22,275 nt of DNA from an uncultured Brachyspira sp. (lineage in GTDB: Bacteria; Spirochaetota; Brachyspiria; Brachyspirales; Brachyspiraceae), in NCBI RefSeq assembly GCF_910578695.1, contig NZ_CAJTQJ010000012.1, forward strand, positions 33,536 through 55,810. The letters run 5' to 3'. Position numbers and translations under genes: made by a program. Under the pieces are notes generated by a model. That model ran no database searches, was not told the DNA's origin, and was given only the letters and a program-made list of their open reading frames with translations. How positions within the stretch are numbered: position 1 is the first letter of the stretch; the number at the start of each line of letters is the position of its first letter. Positions 1 to 7,938 of the stretch are shown one piece after another.

Positions 1-47
1 AAAAATCCGCCTCGATAATTCATTATCGAGGGTCTTATAGGATTTTT
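1..47. repeat. Nested inverted repeat (terminator-like or leader hairpin) before serA
   Basis: AAAAATCC (1-8) is complementary to GGATTTTT (40-47). Inside it, CCTCGATAAT (10-19) pairs with ATTATCGAGG (22-31), giving a very tight hairpin. The T-run at 43-47 makes it look like an intrinsic terminator of a gene left of the window, or a leader hairpin of serA, whose ribosome binding site starts 16 bases further on. The left edge is cut, so the two cannot be told apart. No T-box specifier or other known riboswitch signature was recognised. Confidence 0.5.
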
Positions 48-74
48 CGAGTATAGCAAAAATAGGAGACAAAA

Positions 75-1679
75 ATGAAGGTTTTAATAACTGATAAAAT
101 AAATGAATGTGTTAAGGATATAATAGGAGATGTTTCTGAAGCTGTATTTCTTCCTACAATGAGCGAAGATGAATTAGTAAAAGTTATTGGAGAATACGAT
201 GCCTTAATGGTGAGAAGTCAAACCAAAGTAACAAGAAAAATTATAGAGGCTGGAAAGAATTTAAAAATAATAGGACGTGCAGGAGTAGGGGTTGATAATA
301 TAGATGTTGAATCTGCTACAGAAAAAGGCATAATAGTAGTAAATTCTCCTGACGGAAATACTATTGCTGCATCAGAACATACTATTGCTTTAATGCTTGC
401 TGTATCAAGAAATATAATTCCTGCTGCTGTATCAACTAAAGATGCTAAATGGAATAGAGATAAATTTACAGGAAATGAACTTTTAGGAAAAACTTTAGGT
501 GTTATGGGATTTGGAAGAATAGGAAGAAAGGTTGTGCATATTGCTTTAGCTATAGGAATGAAAGTAATAGTTTATGATCCTTTTTCTTCTGAAGATATAG
601 TGCATAAAACAGGTGCTGTATATGAAACTTCTTTAGATGATTTTCTTCCTAAGCTTGATTATTTATCTCTTCATATACCTAAAACTCCTGAAACTAATAA
701 TATTATAAATAAAGATAATTTATGCAAGATGAAAAATACTGCTATTATTATCAACTGTTCAAGAGGCGGACTTGTCAATGAAGAAGATTTAAAAAATGCA
801 TTAGAAAACGGCACTATAGCAGCAGCTGCAGTAGATGTTTTTGTAAATGAGCCTAAAATAGAAACTTGTCCTTTAACAGAATATAAAAAAGATAATTTAA
901 TACTTACTCCTCATCTTGGAGCTAGTACAAAAGAGGCTCAAATAAATGTTGCTTTAGATGTTGCTAAACAGATAAAATTAGTATTATCAGGAGGATATAC
1001 TGAATCTGCAGTTAATATACCTTCTCTTAATCCTGAGAAATTAGAGCCTGTTAAAGATTATATGAAGATAGCAGAGAATGCGGGCGAAATGATAATGCAG
1101 CTTTCAAATGGAAAAATAAAATCTCTTGAAATAACAGCTCAAGGAGATTTAATTAATTTGGATATTCAGCCGCTTGAAGTTGCTGTATTGAAAGGGGTAT
1201 TATCCTATATGTTCCAAGATGTTAATTATGTTAATGCTCCTTATCTTGCAAAGCAAAGAGGAATAGAAGTAAAAACTGTAAAATCTGAAGCTCCTTCTGC
1301 TTTTACAGGAATACTTAAAGTAAAATTAACAACTGATAAAGATACCACAAATGTATCAGTATCATTAATAGCAAAAAATATTGCCAGAATAGTTAAGCTT
1401 AATGATTATGATGTTATAATAAAGCCTCAGCCTCATATACTAATAGTACCTCATATAAATCAGCCTTCTATGATAGCTAAAGTTGCTGCTGTGCTTTCAG
1501 GAGAGAGTATTAATATCGCTTCAATGAGTGTATCTGAAAACATTAGAGGAAGCAATATGTCTATAATGGCTATAAATGTTGATAAAGTTATAGGAAATGA
1601 TGTTATAACAAAAATTTCTAATATAGAGGGAGTACATGATCCTAAATATATAAGGCTTACAGCAGAGTATACTTTATAA
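75..1679 (+). CDS. serA: D-3-phosphoglycerate dehydrogenase, long form with ACT domain
   Basis: Oxidises 3-phosphoglycerate to 3-phosphohydroxypyruvate with NAD, the committed step of serine synthesis in the cytoplasm. The 534-residue length is that of the long SerA form: substrate and NAD domains (about 1-310), an intervening domain (about 320-445), then a C-terminal ACT domain (about 455-530, starting ILIVPHINQPSMIAKV) that usually mediates serine feedback. The Rossmann motif GFGRIG is at 145-150. The catalytic residues of the D-2-hydroxyacid dehydrogenase family are present: Arg230 in NCSRGG, Glu259 in VNEP and His280 in TPHLGAST. The start is supported by AGGAG (about 64-68) seven bases upstream of ATG. 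serB follows three bases after the stop, so the two are almost certainly one operon. No promoter is visible; it may lie left of the window. Confidence 0.96.
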   Translation: MKVLITDKINECVKDIIGDVSEAVFLPTMSEDELVKVIGEYDALMVRSQTKVTRKIIEAGKNLKIIGRAGVGVDNIDVESATEKGIIVVNSPDGNTIAASEHTIALMLAVSRNIIPAAVSTKDAKWNRDKFTGNELLGKTLGVMGFGRIGRKVVHIALAIGMKVIVYDPFSSEDIVHKTGAVYETSLDDFLPKLDYLSLHIPKTPETNNIINKDNLCKMKNTAIIINCSRGGLVNEEDLKNALENGTIAAAAVDVFVNEPKIETCPLTEYKKDNLILTPHLGASTKEAQINVALDVAKQIKLVLSGGYTESAVNIPSLNPEKLEPVKDYMKIAENAGEMIMQLSNGKIKSLEITAQGDLINLDIQPLEVAVLKGVLSYMFQDVNYVNAPYLAKQRGIEVKTVKSEAPSAFTGILKVKLTTDKDTTNVSVSLIAKNIARIVKLNDYDVIIKPQPHILIVPHINQPSMIAKVAAVLSGESINIASMSVSENIRGSNMSIMAINVDKVIGNDVITKISNIEGVHDPKYIRLTAEYTL

Positions 1680-1691
1680 GGGATGAATAAA

Positions 1692-2312
1692 ATGAAATTA
1701 GCAGTTTTTGATTTTGATTCTACTTTAATGGACGGCGAAACTTTGGATATTATTGCAAAAGAAACTGATTTTTCAAAAGAGATTTCTGAGATTACAGCTA
1801 AGGGAATGAGCGGAGAATTAGATTTTTTTGAAAGTTTGCAAAGCAGGGTAGGTTTGCTTAAAGGAATAAAATTAGAAACTGTTAATGAGATTTGTAATAA
1901 TCTTCCTATAATGAACGGAGCGAAAGAGACAATTAAAGAACTTCATAAAAGAGGATATAAATGCGTATGTTTTTCAGGAGGATTTAAAAATGCTACTGTG
2001 CCATTTGCTGAGAAATTAAATTTAGATGCTGAGTTTTCAAATATATTTCATTCAAAAGATAATATTCTTACAGGAAAAGTAGGCGGCGAGATGATGTTTT
2101 CTGACAGCAAGGGAAATATGCTTTTAACTTTACAAAGACTTTTAAATATTGATTATAATGATACCTTAGTTGTAGGCGATGGTGCTAATGATCTTAGTAT
2201 GTTTAAATATGCTAAAAATAAGGCGGCTTTTTGTGCAAAAGAAGTTTTAAAAAAAGAGGCTAATATTATAATAGAAAAAAAAGATTTGAGGCTTATATTA
2301 GATAAAGTGTAA
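1692..2312 (+). CDS. serB: Phosphoserine phosphatase (HAD family)
   Basis: Hydrolyses O-phosphoserine to serine, the last step of the pathway begun by serA just upstream. HAD motifs are all present (numbering from this start): motif I DFDST with nucleophile Asp7 and acid/base Asp9, motif II Ser95 in FSGG, motif III Lys141, and motif IV GDGAND with Asp163 and Asp167. At about 206 residues it is a minimal SerB with no ACT domain. An ATG three codons upstream (1683) is possible, but the AAGGG purine run at 1678-1682 touches it directly, whereas it sits nine bases from the ATG at 1692; the product then begins MKLAVFDFDST, as many HAD proteins do. The transaminase SerC is not in this window. Confidence 0.93.
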   Translation: MKLAVFDFDSTLMDGETLDIIAKETDFSKEISEITAKGMSGELDFFESLQSRVGLLKGIKLETVNEICNNLPIMNGAKETIKELHKRGYKCVCFSGGFKNATVPFAEKLNLDAEFSNIFHSKDNILTGKVGGEMMFSDSKGNMLLTLQRLLNIDYNDTLVVGDGANDLSMFKYAKNKAAFCAKEVLKKEANIIIEKKDLRLILDKV

Positions 2313-2372
2313 AAATATTAAATCGTAAAATGCTTTTTATTTTTTCTGAAAAAAACTATTAAAAAACTCTTA

Positions 2373-2405
2373 AAAACAAAGAAGATTTAATATCCTCTTT
2401 GTTTT
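2373..2405. terminator. Bidirectional intrinsic terminator between serB and gltA
   Basis: AAAACAAAGA (2373-2382) is perfectly complementary to TCTTTGTTTT (2396-2405), with three further inner pairs (2384-2386 with 2392-2394) after one mismatch. A T-rich run follows on the + strand (to about 2411), and the minus-strand copy runs into T-rich sequence too. It lies between the convergent ends of serAB and the citrate synthase gene, so it probably serves both. Confidence 0.75.
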
Positions 2406-2414
2406 ATTTTTATA

Positions 2415-3758
2415 TTATCTTTTATCCATACTTACAAACTCCTGAGGATCTATAACATTTTTATATGCAGGTCTTATTATTCTTCTTTCATCAAAATTAA
2501 GTTCTTCTATTCTATGAGCACACCATCCTACTATTCTTGACATAGCAAATAAAGGAGTATAAATTTCTTTAGGTATTCCAAGTATATCGTATATAAATCC
2601 GGAGTAAAGATCCACATTAGCACAAACTCTCTTTTTATCGCCTTTTACTTTTATGAAGCATTCTACTGCTCTTTCTTCTATAAGCTCCAAAAATTGAAGT
2701 TCGCGTTCTTTTTTCTTTTCTTTTGCAAGCTGATGGGCTAAATCTTTTAATATAACTGCTCTAGGGTCAGATAATGTATAAACAGCATGCCCCATACCAT
2801 AAATTAATCCGCTGTTATCATAAGCTTCTTTATTGAGCATTTTTATCAGATAATTATCTATTTCATCTTTATCTTCCCAATTATCTATTGCAGATTTCAA
2901 ATGAATAAACATATCCATTACTTTAGCATTAGCACCTCCATGCAAATCTCCTTTAAGAGAGCCTATGCCAGCTGAAATACTTGAATATGTGTCGGTTCTT
3001 GATGAGCTTGTAACTCTCACTGTAAATGTAGAGTTATTACCTCCTCCATGATCTGCATGAAGTATTAAAAGTAAATCCAGCATTCTAGCTTCTAAAGGCG
3101 TGAACTCCTGCTTTAACATATATAAAAAATTTTCAGCTATAGAATATTTTGGTTTAGGAAGAGTTATAGTTAAATATTTTTGATTTACGCTGTATTTGTA
3201 CATATTATAAGCATAGGCAATAACAGCTGGAAACCTTGCTATTAATTGTATAGATTGAAGCATTAAATTATCTAATGATAAATCTTCAGGATTAGGGTCG
3301 TGAATATACATTTCAAGTACGCTTCTTGATAGAATATTCATAATATTTTGTCCTTCCAAATCTATTATATTCATAATAGTTTTTTTATCTAAATACATAT
3401 TTTCAGATATAAGTTCTTTAAATGAATTTAATCTTTCGCTATCAGGGAGTTTTCCAGAAAGAAGAAGATAGCAAACCTCTTCATACCCAAATCTTTTATT
3501 TGTTAATATATCGCCTGCTATATCATTTATACTATATCCTCTATAATATAATTTTCCGTCTATAGGATATACATTTCCGTTTTCATCTTTTTCATATCCC
3601 ACAACATCGCCTACATTTGTAAGCCCTACAAGTACTCCTGTTCCGTCTTCATTTCTAAGTCCTTTTTTTACATTATATTTTTGAAAAAGTTCGCTTTCTA
3701 TTTTTATACGCTTGCTGGAGTGATCATATAGTTTATAAAGTAGATATTCTTTTTTCAT
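2415..3758 (-). CDS. gltA: Citrate synthase
   Basis: Condenses acetyl-CoA and oxaloacetate to citrate in the cytoplasm. The family's catalytic triad is visible: His237 in ADHGGGN, His324 in GMGHAVYTLSDPR (the citrate synthase signature) and Asp383 in NVDLYSG. The HGGAN substrate-binding segment is at 273-277. The 447-residue length is normal. The style of the active-site segment (HADHGGGNNSTFTVR) resembles clostridial citrate/2-methylcitrate synthases more than the E. coli hexameric type; this is an impression, not an alignment. AGGAG sits seven bases before the ATG. It is the last gene of a minus-strand run behind icd, with a 45-base gap, so co-transcription with icd is likely. Confidence 0.95.
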   Translation of the reverse strand: MKKEYLLYKLYDHSSKRIKIESELFQKYNVKKGLRNEDGTGVLVGLTNVGDVVGYEKDENGNVYPIDGKLYYRGYSINDIAGDILTNKRFGYEEVCYLLLSGKLPDSERLNSFKELISENMYLDKKTIMNIIDLEGQNIMNILSRSVLEMYIHDPNPEDLSLDNLMLQSIQLIARFPAVIAYAYNMYKYSVNQKYLTITLPKPKYSIAENFLYMLKQEFTPLEARMLDLLLILHADHGGGNNSTFTVRVTSSSRTDTYSSISAGIGSLKGDLHGGANAKVMDMFIHLKSAIDNWEDKDEIDNYLIKMLNKEAYDNSGLIYGMGHAVYTLSDPRAVILKDLAHQLAKEKKKERELQFLELIEERAVECFIKVKGDKKRVCANVDLYSGFIYDILGIPKEIYTPLFAMSRIVGWCAHRIEELNFDERRIIRPAYKNVIDPQEFVSMDKR

Positions 3759-3803
3759 AATAAACTCCTTTAAAATTTATTTTATTATAAAAATCATTAT
3801 GAC

Positions 3804-5063
3804 TTATATCAGAGAAATAATTTTCTCCCCAAAATTTTTAGTCCCTAATGCTTTGCCGTTATCCATAAAATTTGCTAAATCTTCAGTAGCATATCCGCTT
3901 TCAAATGATTTTTCTAATGCATTTATTATTAATTGGGCTGCTTCATTCATATTAATATATTCTAATGCCATAACAGAAGATAGTATTAATGAAGAGGGAT
4001 TAGCTTTATTTTTTCCTGCTATATCAGGTGCTGTTCCGTGAGTAGCTTCAAAAATGGCATGTCCTGTTTCATAATTAATATTTCCTCCCGGTGCTATTCC
4101 GATTCCTCCAACCATAGCTGCAAGCTGGTCAGATATATAATCGCCATTCAAATTTAATGTTGCTATTACAGAATAATCTTCGGGCTTTAATAATGTGTTT
4201 TGTAAGAATGCATCTGCTATATTATCTTTTATTATAACTTTTCCTTTTTCTTTTGCCTCTTTTAATTTTTCTTTGGCTTTATCCTCACCGAACTCTTTTT
4301 TTATTTCAGCATATTCTTCCATAGTAAAAGTTTTATCTGCAAACTCTTTTCTTGCAAGTTCATATCCGTATTTTTTGAATCCGCCTTCAGTGAATTTCAT
4401 TATATTTCCTTTATGCACCAAAGTAACAGACGGAAGTTTATTTTCAACAGCATATTCAATAGCAGAGGCTATCAGTCTTTTAGAACCTTCTTCAGAAACA
4501 GGTTTTACACCAAAAGATGAAGTTTTTGGAAATCTTACTTTTGATATTCCCATTTCATTTTTTAAAAAATTATAGAATTTATCAGCTTCTTCTGTACCTG
4601 TTTTCCATTCTATTCCTGCATATATATCCTCAGTATTTTCTCTAAATACAATCATATTTACTTTATTAGGTTCTTTTATAGGTGAAGAAGTACCTTTAAA
4701 CCACCTTATAGGTCTTAAGCATACATAAAGATCTAATGTTTGGCGAAGTGCAACATTTAAAGAACGCATACCTTCTCCTACAGGAGTAGTTAAAGGTCCT
4801 TTAATTCCTATAAAATATTCTTCAAAAATTTTAATAGTTTCATCTGGTAAAGGAGTACCTAACTCTTTCTGAGCCTTATCTCCTGCAAGCACCTCAAGCC
4901 ATTCTATAGATTTTTCTCCGTTATATGCTTTTTTTACAGCTTCATTTACTATCATTTGAGATATTTGCGTAATTTCTGTGCCTACTCCGTCTCCTTCTAT
5001 AAAAGGTATTGTAATTTTATTTGGTATTATTAATTTACCGTTTTTCATTTCTATTTTGCTCAT
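3804..5063 (-). CDS. icd: Isocitrate dehydrogenase, predicted NAD-dependent
   Basis: Oxidative decarboxylation of isocitrate to 2-oxoglutarate. Closely resembles E. coli Icd: RSLNVALRQTLDLYVCLRP (substrate Ser, Asn and Arg), FRENTEDIY, VHKGNIMKFTEG, IADAFLQNTLLKP, and NLNGDYISDQLAAMVGGIG (metal-binding Asp residues). In the adenosine pocket, where NADP enzymes have Lys-Tyr, this protein has Asp-Ile (GTAPDIAGKNKANP, Asp347 and Ile348). It also has Ala at the following Val position and Glu394/Asn398 at the later Tyr/Arg positions. That is the NAD-type pattern (inference). Start: GAGGA directly abuts the ATG at 5069 but lies six bases from the ATG at 5063, so 5063 (MSKIEMKNGK) is preferred; 419 residues. 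The Ser target of IDH kinase is conserved, but no aceK is seen here. Confidence 0.94.
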   Translation of the reverse strand: MSKIEMKNGKLIIPNKITIPFIEGDGVGTEITQISQMIVNEAVKKAYNGEKSIEWLEVLAGDKAQKELGTPLPDETIKIFEEYFIGIKGPLTTPVGEGMRSLNVALRQTLDLYVCLRPIRWFKGTSSPIKEPNKVNMIVFRENTEDIYAGIEWKTGTEEADKFYNFLKNEMGISKVRFPKTSSFGVKPVSEEGSKRLIASAIEYAVENKLPSVTLVHKGNIMKFTEGGFKKYGYELARKEFADKTFTMEEYAEIKKEFGEDKAKEKLKEAKEKGKVIIKDNIADAFLQNTLLKPEDYSVIATLNLNGDYISDQLAAMVGGIGIAPGGNINYETGHAIFEATHGTAPDIAGKNKANPSSLILSSVMALEYINMNEAAQLIINALEKSFESGYATEDLANFMDNGKALGTKNFGEKIISLI

Positions 5064-5090
5064 AATCATTCCTCTTAATTAATTATAATT

Positions 5091-5109
5091 CCAGCAATTA
5101 AATCTGCTG
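5091..5109 (-). promoter_or_regulatory. Small hairpin upstream of the icd ribosome binding site
   Basis: CAGCA (5092-5096) pairs with TGCTG (5105-5109), an eight-base-loop hairpin ending about 16 bases before the Shine-Dalgarno of icd. Only five pairs, so it may be chance in AT-rich DNA. Confidence 0.2.
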
Positions 5110-5160
5110 AACAATTTTTATTGCTATTTTTATATATTTTTTTATTATTTTGCATATATT

Positions 5161-5205
5161 AAAAAATCTTATATATAAAACTGCTTCTAACAGTATAGAT
5201 TTTTT
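5161..5205. terminator. Terminator-like nested hairpin in the acn-icd gap
   Basis: AAAAAATC (5161-5168) is complementary to GATTTTTT (5198-5205), and ACTG (5180-5183) pairs with CAGT (5191-5194) inside it. T-rich sequence follows in both orientations. It is the only notable structure in the 318-base gap (5070-5387) between aconitase and icd, which is otherwise AT-rich with no convincing ORF. On the minus strand it lies about 180 bases beyond the aconitase stop, so it may end or attenuate transcripts between acn and icd. Confidence 0.45.
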
Positions 5206-5387
5206 AATTTTAATTTTTTTCAAATAATTTTTATATTAAGCATTTTTTATATTTGAAATAAACATCATTTTTTATTGTCAGCGATGAATATGCAGCTAAC
5301 ATCTTTATTTATTATATTTACTATTGCCAATAAAATTATACTGCCGCTATTAAGCTATAGAAAATAATTTTTATCAAAAACTCAGTA

Positions 5388-7643
5388 TTAGCCTTTAATT
5401 AAAGTATTCAAAGCACTTCCATTTTTAAACCATTCAATCTGTGCTTCATTATAAGTATGTACAGCTTCAAAATTATCTTCATTTCCATTTTGATGAATTA
5501 CTCTAATAGTGAGATTCTGCTTAGGTTTAAAATTATCAAGTCCTAATATAGTTATTTTATCTTTTTCTTCTATTTTATCATAATCATCTTTATTTTTAAA
5601 AGTCAAAGCAAGAATACCTTGTTTTTTTAGATTTGTTTCATGTATTCTAGCAAAACTTTTAGCAAGCACTGCTTTTACATTTAAAAATCTAGGCTCCATA
5701 GCAGCATGTTCCCTGCTTGACCCTTCTCCATAATTTTCTTCAGATACCACTATAGAAGATATATTTTTCTGCTTATATTCTTTTGCTGTTTTTGAAACTT
5801 CTTCATAATTATTATTTAATTGATTAAATACTGAATTAGTTTTATTATTAAAGAAATTAACAGCCCCCATAAGCATATTGTCCGAAATATTTTCTAAATG
5901 TCCTCTGAATTTAAGCCAAGTTCCTGCCATAGATATATGATCAGTGGTGCATTTGCCTTTAACTTTTATAAGCAAAGGCATATTATTAAAATCATTAATA
6001 TTAAATTTATCAAATGGTTTTAATAACTGAAGCCTTTTAGAATCCTTATCTATTGTTATTTCTACATTGCTGTCAGGAGAACTCTGCCTTTTTTTGTTTT
6101 CTTTGCTTAATCCATTTTTAGGCAAGGCTATTCCTGTAGGAGCATCTAATTTCACTTCTTTGCCTTGTTCATTTGTAAGAGTATCTTTTAACGGATTAAA
6201 TTTTAAATCTCCTGCTATGCTTAAAGCCATAACAATTTCAGGAGAGGCAATAAAAGCATGCGTATTAGGGTTTCCGTCTGCTCTTTTAGCAAAATTTCTA
6301 TTGAATGATGTTACTATAGAATTTGCCCTTGTATTATCCGCCTCCTCTCTATTCCATTGCCCTATACAAGGTCCGCATGCATTTGTCATTATTACAGCAC
6401 CAATTTTTTTGAAATCATCTATATAGCCGTCTCTTAATGCAGCATTATAAGAAGCTTCAGAACCCGGATTAATTATTATTTTTGATTTTACTTTTAATTT
6501 TTTTTCTATTACCTGACGGGCAAGAGATGCAGCCTTACTTAAATCATAATATGAAGAATTGGTGCATGAGCCTATTAGCCCAACTTCCATAACAGAAGGA
6601 TATTTATTTTCTTCTGTTTTTTTAGCGAATTCGCTTATAGTACATGCAGCATCCGGCGTAAATGGTCCGTTTAAGTATGGTTCTAACTGAGACAAATTAA
6701 TTTCTATTATCTTATCATAATATTTCTCAGGATTTTTATATACTTCATCATCTGCTTTTAAATTATTTATATTTTCATCAGCAAATTTAGTAATTTCTTC
6801 TCTTCCTGTAGCAATTAAATATTCCTTTATATTATTATCATAAGGAAATATTGAAGAAGTAGCACCCACTTCAGCACCCATATTACAAATAGAAGCTTTT
6901 CCAGCAGCTGATAGGGTAAAGGCTCCTTCTCCGAAATATTCTATAATGGAGTTAGTTCCTCCTTTTACTGTTAAAATTCCTGCTAATTTTAATATAACAT
7001 CTTTTGCACTAGCCCAGCCATTTAAAGAACCTGTTAATTTTACTCCTATTATATCAGGTATTTTTAACTCCCATTCCATACCTGTCATAACATCAACAGC
7101 ATCAGCACCGCCCACACCTATAGCAAGCATTCCAAGTCCTCCTGCATTAGGAGTATGAGAATCTGTGCCTATCATCATACCTGCAGGAAATGCATAATTT
7201 TCTAATACTATTTGATGTATTATTCCAGAGCCTGCCTCCCAAAATCCAAGTCCGTATTTTTTAGCTATGCTTTGTAAAAAATTATAAACTTCTTTATTTG
7301 TATTAAGAGCATTTTTTAAATCTTCTTCAGCACCTTTGCAAGCTTCTATTAAATGATCGCAATGTATCGTTGTTGGTACTGCTGAAGAAGTTTTTCCTGC
7401 ATTCATAAATTGAAGCAATGCCATTTGTGCTGTAGCGTCCTGCATTGCTACTCTGTCTGGTCTGAAATCAGCATAGTCTTCAGATCTTTTAAAATCTTTT
7501 ATATCGCTTTCCTTATATAAATGAGCATACAATATCTTTTCAGATAATGTTAAGGCTCTGTTTAATTTTATTTTTATATTATTAATTTTATTTGAATAAT
7601 TTTTATAAAAATTTCTTATCATTTCAATATCATATATTTCCAT
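5388..7643 (-). CDS. acn: Aconitate hydratase, mitochondrial-type
   Basis: Interconverts citrate and isocitrate with a [4Fe-4S] cluster. Cluster ligands are Cys360 (GSCTNSSYYDL), Cys423 and Cys426 (NACGPCIGQW). Active-site segments are IHCDHLIEA (94-102), GTDSHTPNAGGLG (159-171) and YGEGSSREHAAMEPR (638-652, with the swivel-domain Ser and Arg). At 751 residues, with very similar spacing, it resembles the mitochondrial ACO2-type enzyme rather than the longer AcnA/IRP1 or AcnB. AGGGG lies nine bases before the ATG. It is the first of three minus-strand genes giving acetyl-CoA plus oxaloacetate to 2-oxoglutarate; the 318-base gap with a terminator-like hairpin before icd leaves open whether all three form one transcript. 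Confidence 0.96.
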   Translation of the reverse strand: MEIYDIEMIRNFYKNYSNKINNIKIKLNRALTLSEKILYAHLYKESDIKDFKRSEDYADFRPDRVAMQDATAQMALLQFMNAGKTSSAVPTTIHCDHLIEACKGAEEDLKNALNTNKEVYNFLQSIAKKYGLGFWEAGSGIIHQIVLENYAFPAGMMIGTDSHTPNAGGLGMLAIGVGGADAVDVMTGMEWELKIPDIIGVKLTGSLNGWASAKDVILKLAGILTVKGGTNSIIEYFGEGAFTLSAAGKASICNMGAEVGATSSIFPYDNNIKEYLIATGREEITKFADENINNLKADDEVYKNPEKYYDKIIEINLSQLEPYLNGPFTPDAACTISEFAKKTEENKYPSVMEVGLIGSCTNSSYYDLSKAASLARQVIEKKLKVKSKIIINPGSEASYNAALRDGYIDDFKKIGAVIMTNACGPCIGQWNREEADNTRANSIVTSFNRNFAKRADGNPNTHAFIASPEIVMALSIAGDLKFNPLKDTLTNEQGKEVKLDAPTGIALPKNGLSKENKKRQSSPDSNVEITIDKDSKRLQLLKPFDKFNINDFNNMPLLIKVKGKCTTDHISMAGTWLKFRGHLENISDNMLMGAVNFFNNKTNSVFNQLNNNYEEVSKTAKEYKQKNISSIVVSEENYGEGSSREHAAMEPRFLNVKAVLAKSFARIHETNLKKQGILALTFKNKDDYDKIEEKDKITILGLDNFKPKQNLTIRVIHQNGNEDNFEAVHTYNEAQIEWFKNGSALNTLIKG

Positions 7644-7681
7644 AGCTATAATCCCCTAACATTATATTTATATAAAGTAAT

Positions 7682-7710
7682 ACTATATAGCAATATTTAT
7701 TTTTTATCAA
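7682..7710 (-). promoter_or_regulatory. Candidate sigma-70-type promoter for acn
   Basis: On the minus strand TTGATA (7710-7705) is followed after 17 bases by TATAGT (7687-7682). The -10 is 38 bases from the acn ATG. The region is so AT-rich that a chance match is possible. Confidence 0.38.
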
Positions 7711-7795
7711 TAGCTTTATATTTTTTATTATTATTGATAATAAGTATAGTATTAAAAAAATATTATAAAGTTTATTAATTGTGACTATTGCAGTA

Positions 7796-7816
7796 ATGCA
7801 GTAAATATAACTGCAT
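7796..7816. promoter_or_regulatory. Inverted repeat ATGCAGT-N7-ACTGCAT in the acn/mscL divergent region
   Basis: ATGCAGT (7796-7802) and ACTGCAT (7810-7816) are perfect complements around a seven-base AT spacer, and another GCAGTAA copy lies immediately to the left (7790-7796). It is placed between divergent acn and mscL, so it could be an operator; the rest of this 295-base gap holds only AT-rich DNA and the two candidate promoters. Confidence 0.3.
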
Positions 7817-7868
7817 ATATATAAACAAGCAATAATTTATATTATAATTAAAATATAATTTATTTGTA

Positions 7869-7897
7869 TTTACAAAAAATATAAACTGCTTTATTAT
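7869..7897 (+). promoter_or_regulatory. Candidate sigma-70-type promoter for mscL
   Basis: TTTACA (7869-7874), a 17-base spacer, then TATTAT (7892-7897). The -10 ends 41 bases before the mscL ATG, leaving a leader of roughly 34 bases. Confidence 0.42.
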
Positions 7898-7938
7898 ATA
7901 GAATATACAATAAAAATTTATTAATATAAGGTTTGTTT

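Noticed and set aside
1..74. T-box or other known riboswitch upstream of serA
   Set aside because: No specifier loop, antiterminator motif or other riboswitch signature is present in the short leader available.
3799..4575. Plus-strand open frames at 3799-4041 and 4195-4575
   Set aside because: They lie antisense inside icd, have no ribosome binding site and no recognisable protein features.
3804..5063. Glyoxylate-bypass control of Icd by phosphorylation
   Set aside because: The target Ser is conserved for substrate binding anyway, and no aceA, aceB or aceK is in the window.
6067..7158. Plus-strand open frames opposite aconitase
   Set aside because: Antisense shadows of a strongly conserved gene.
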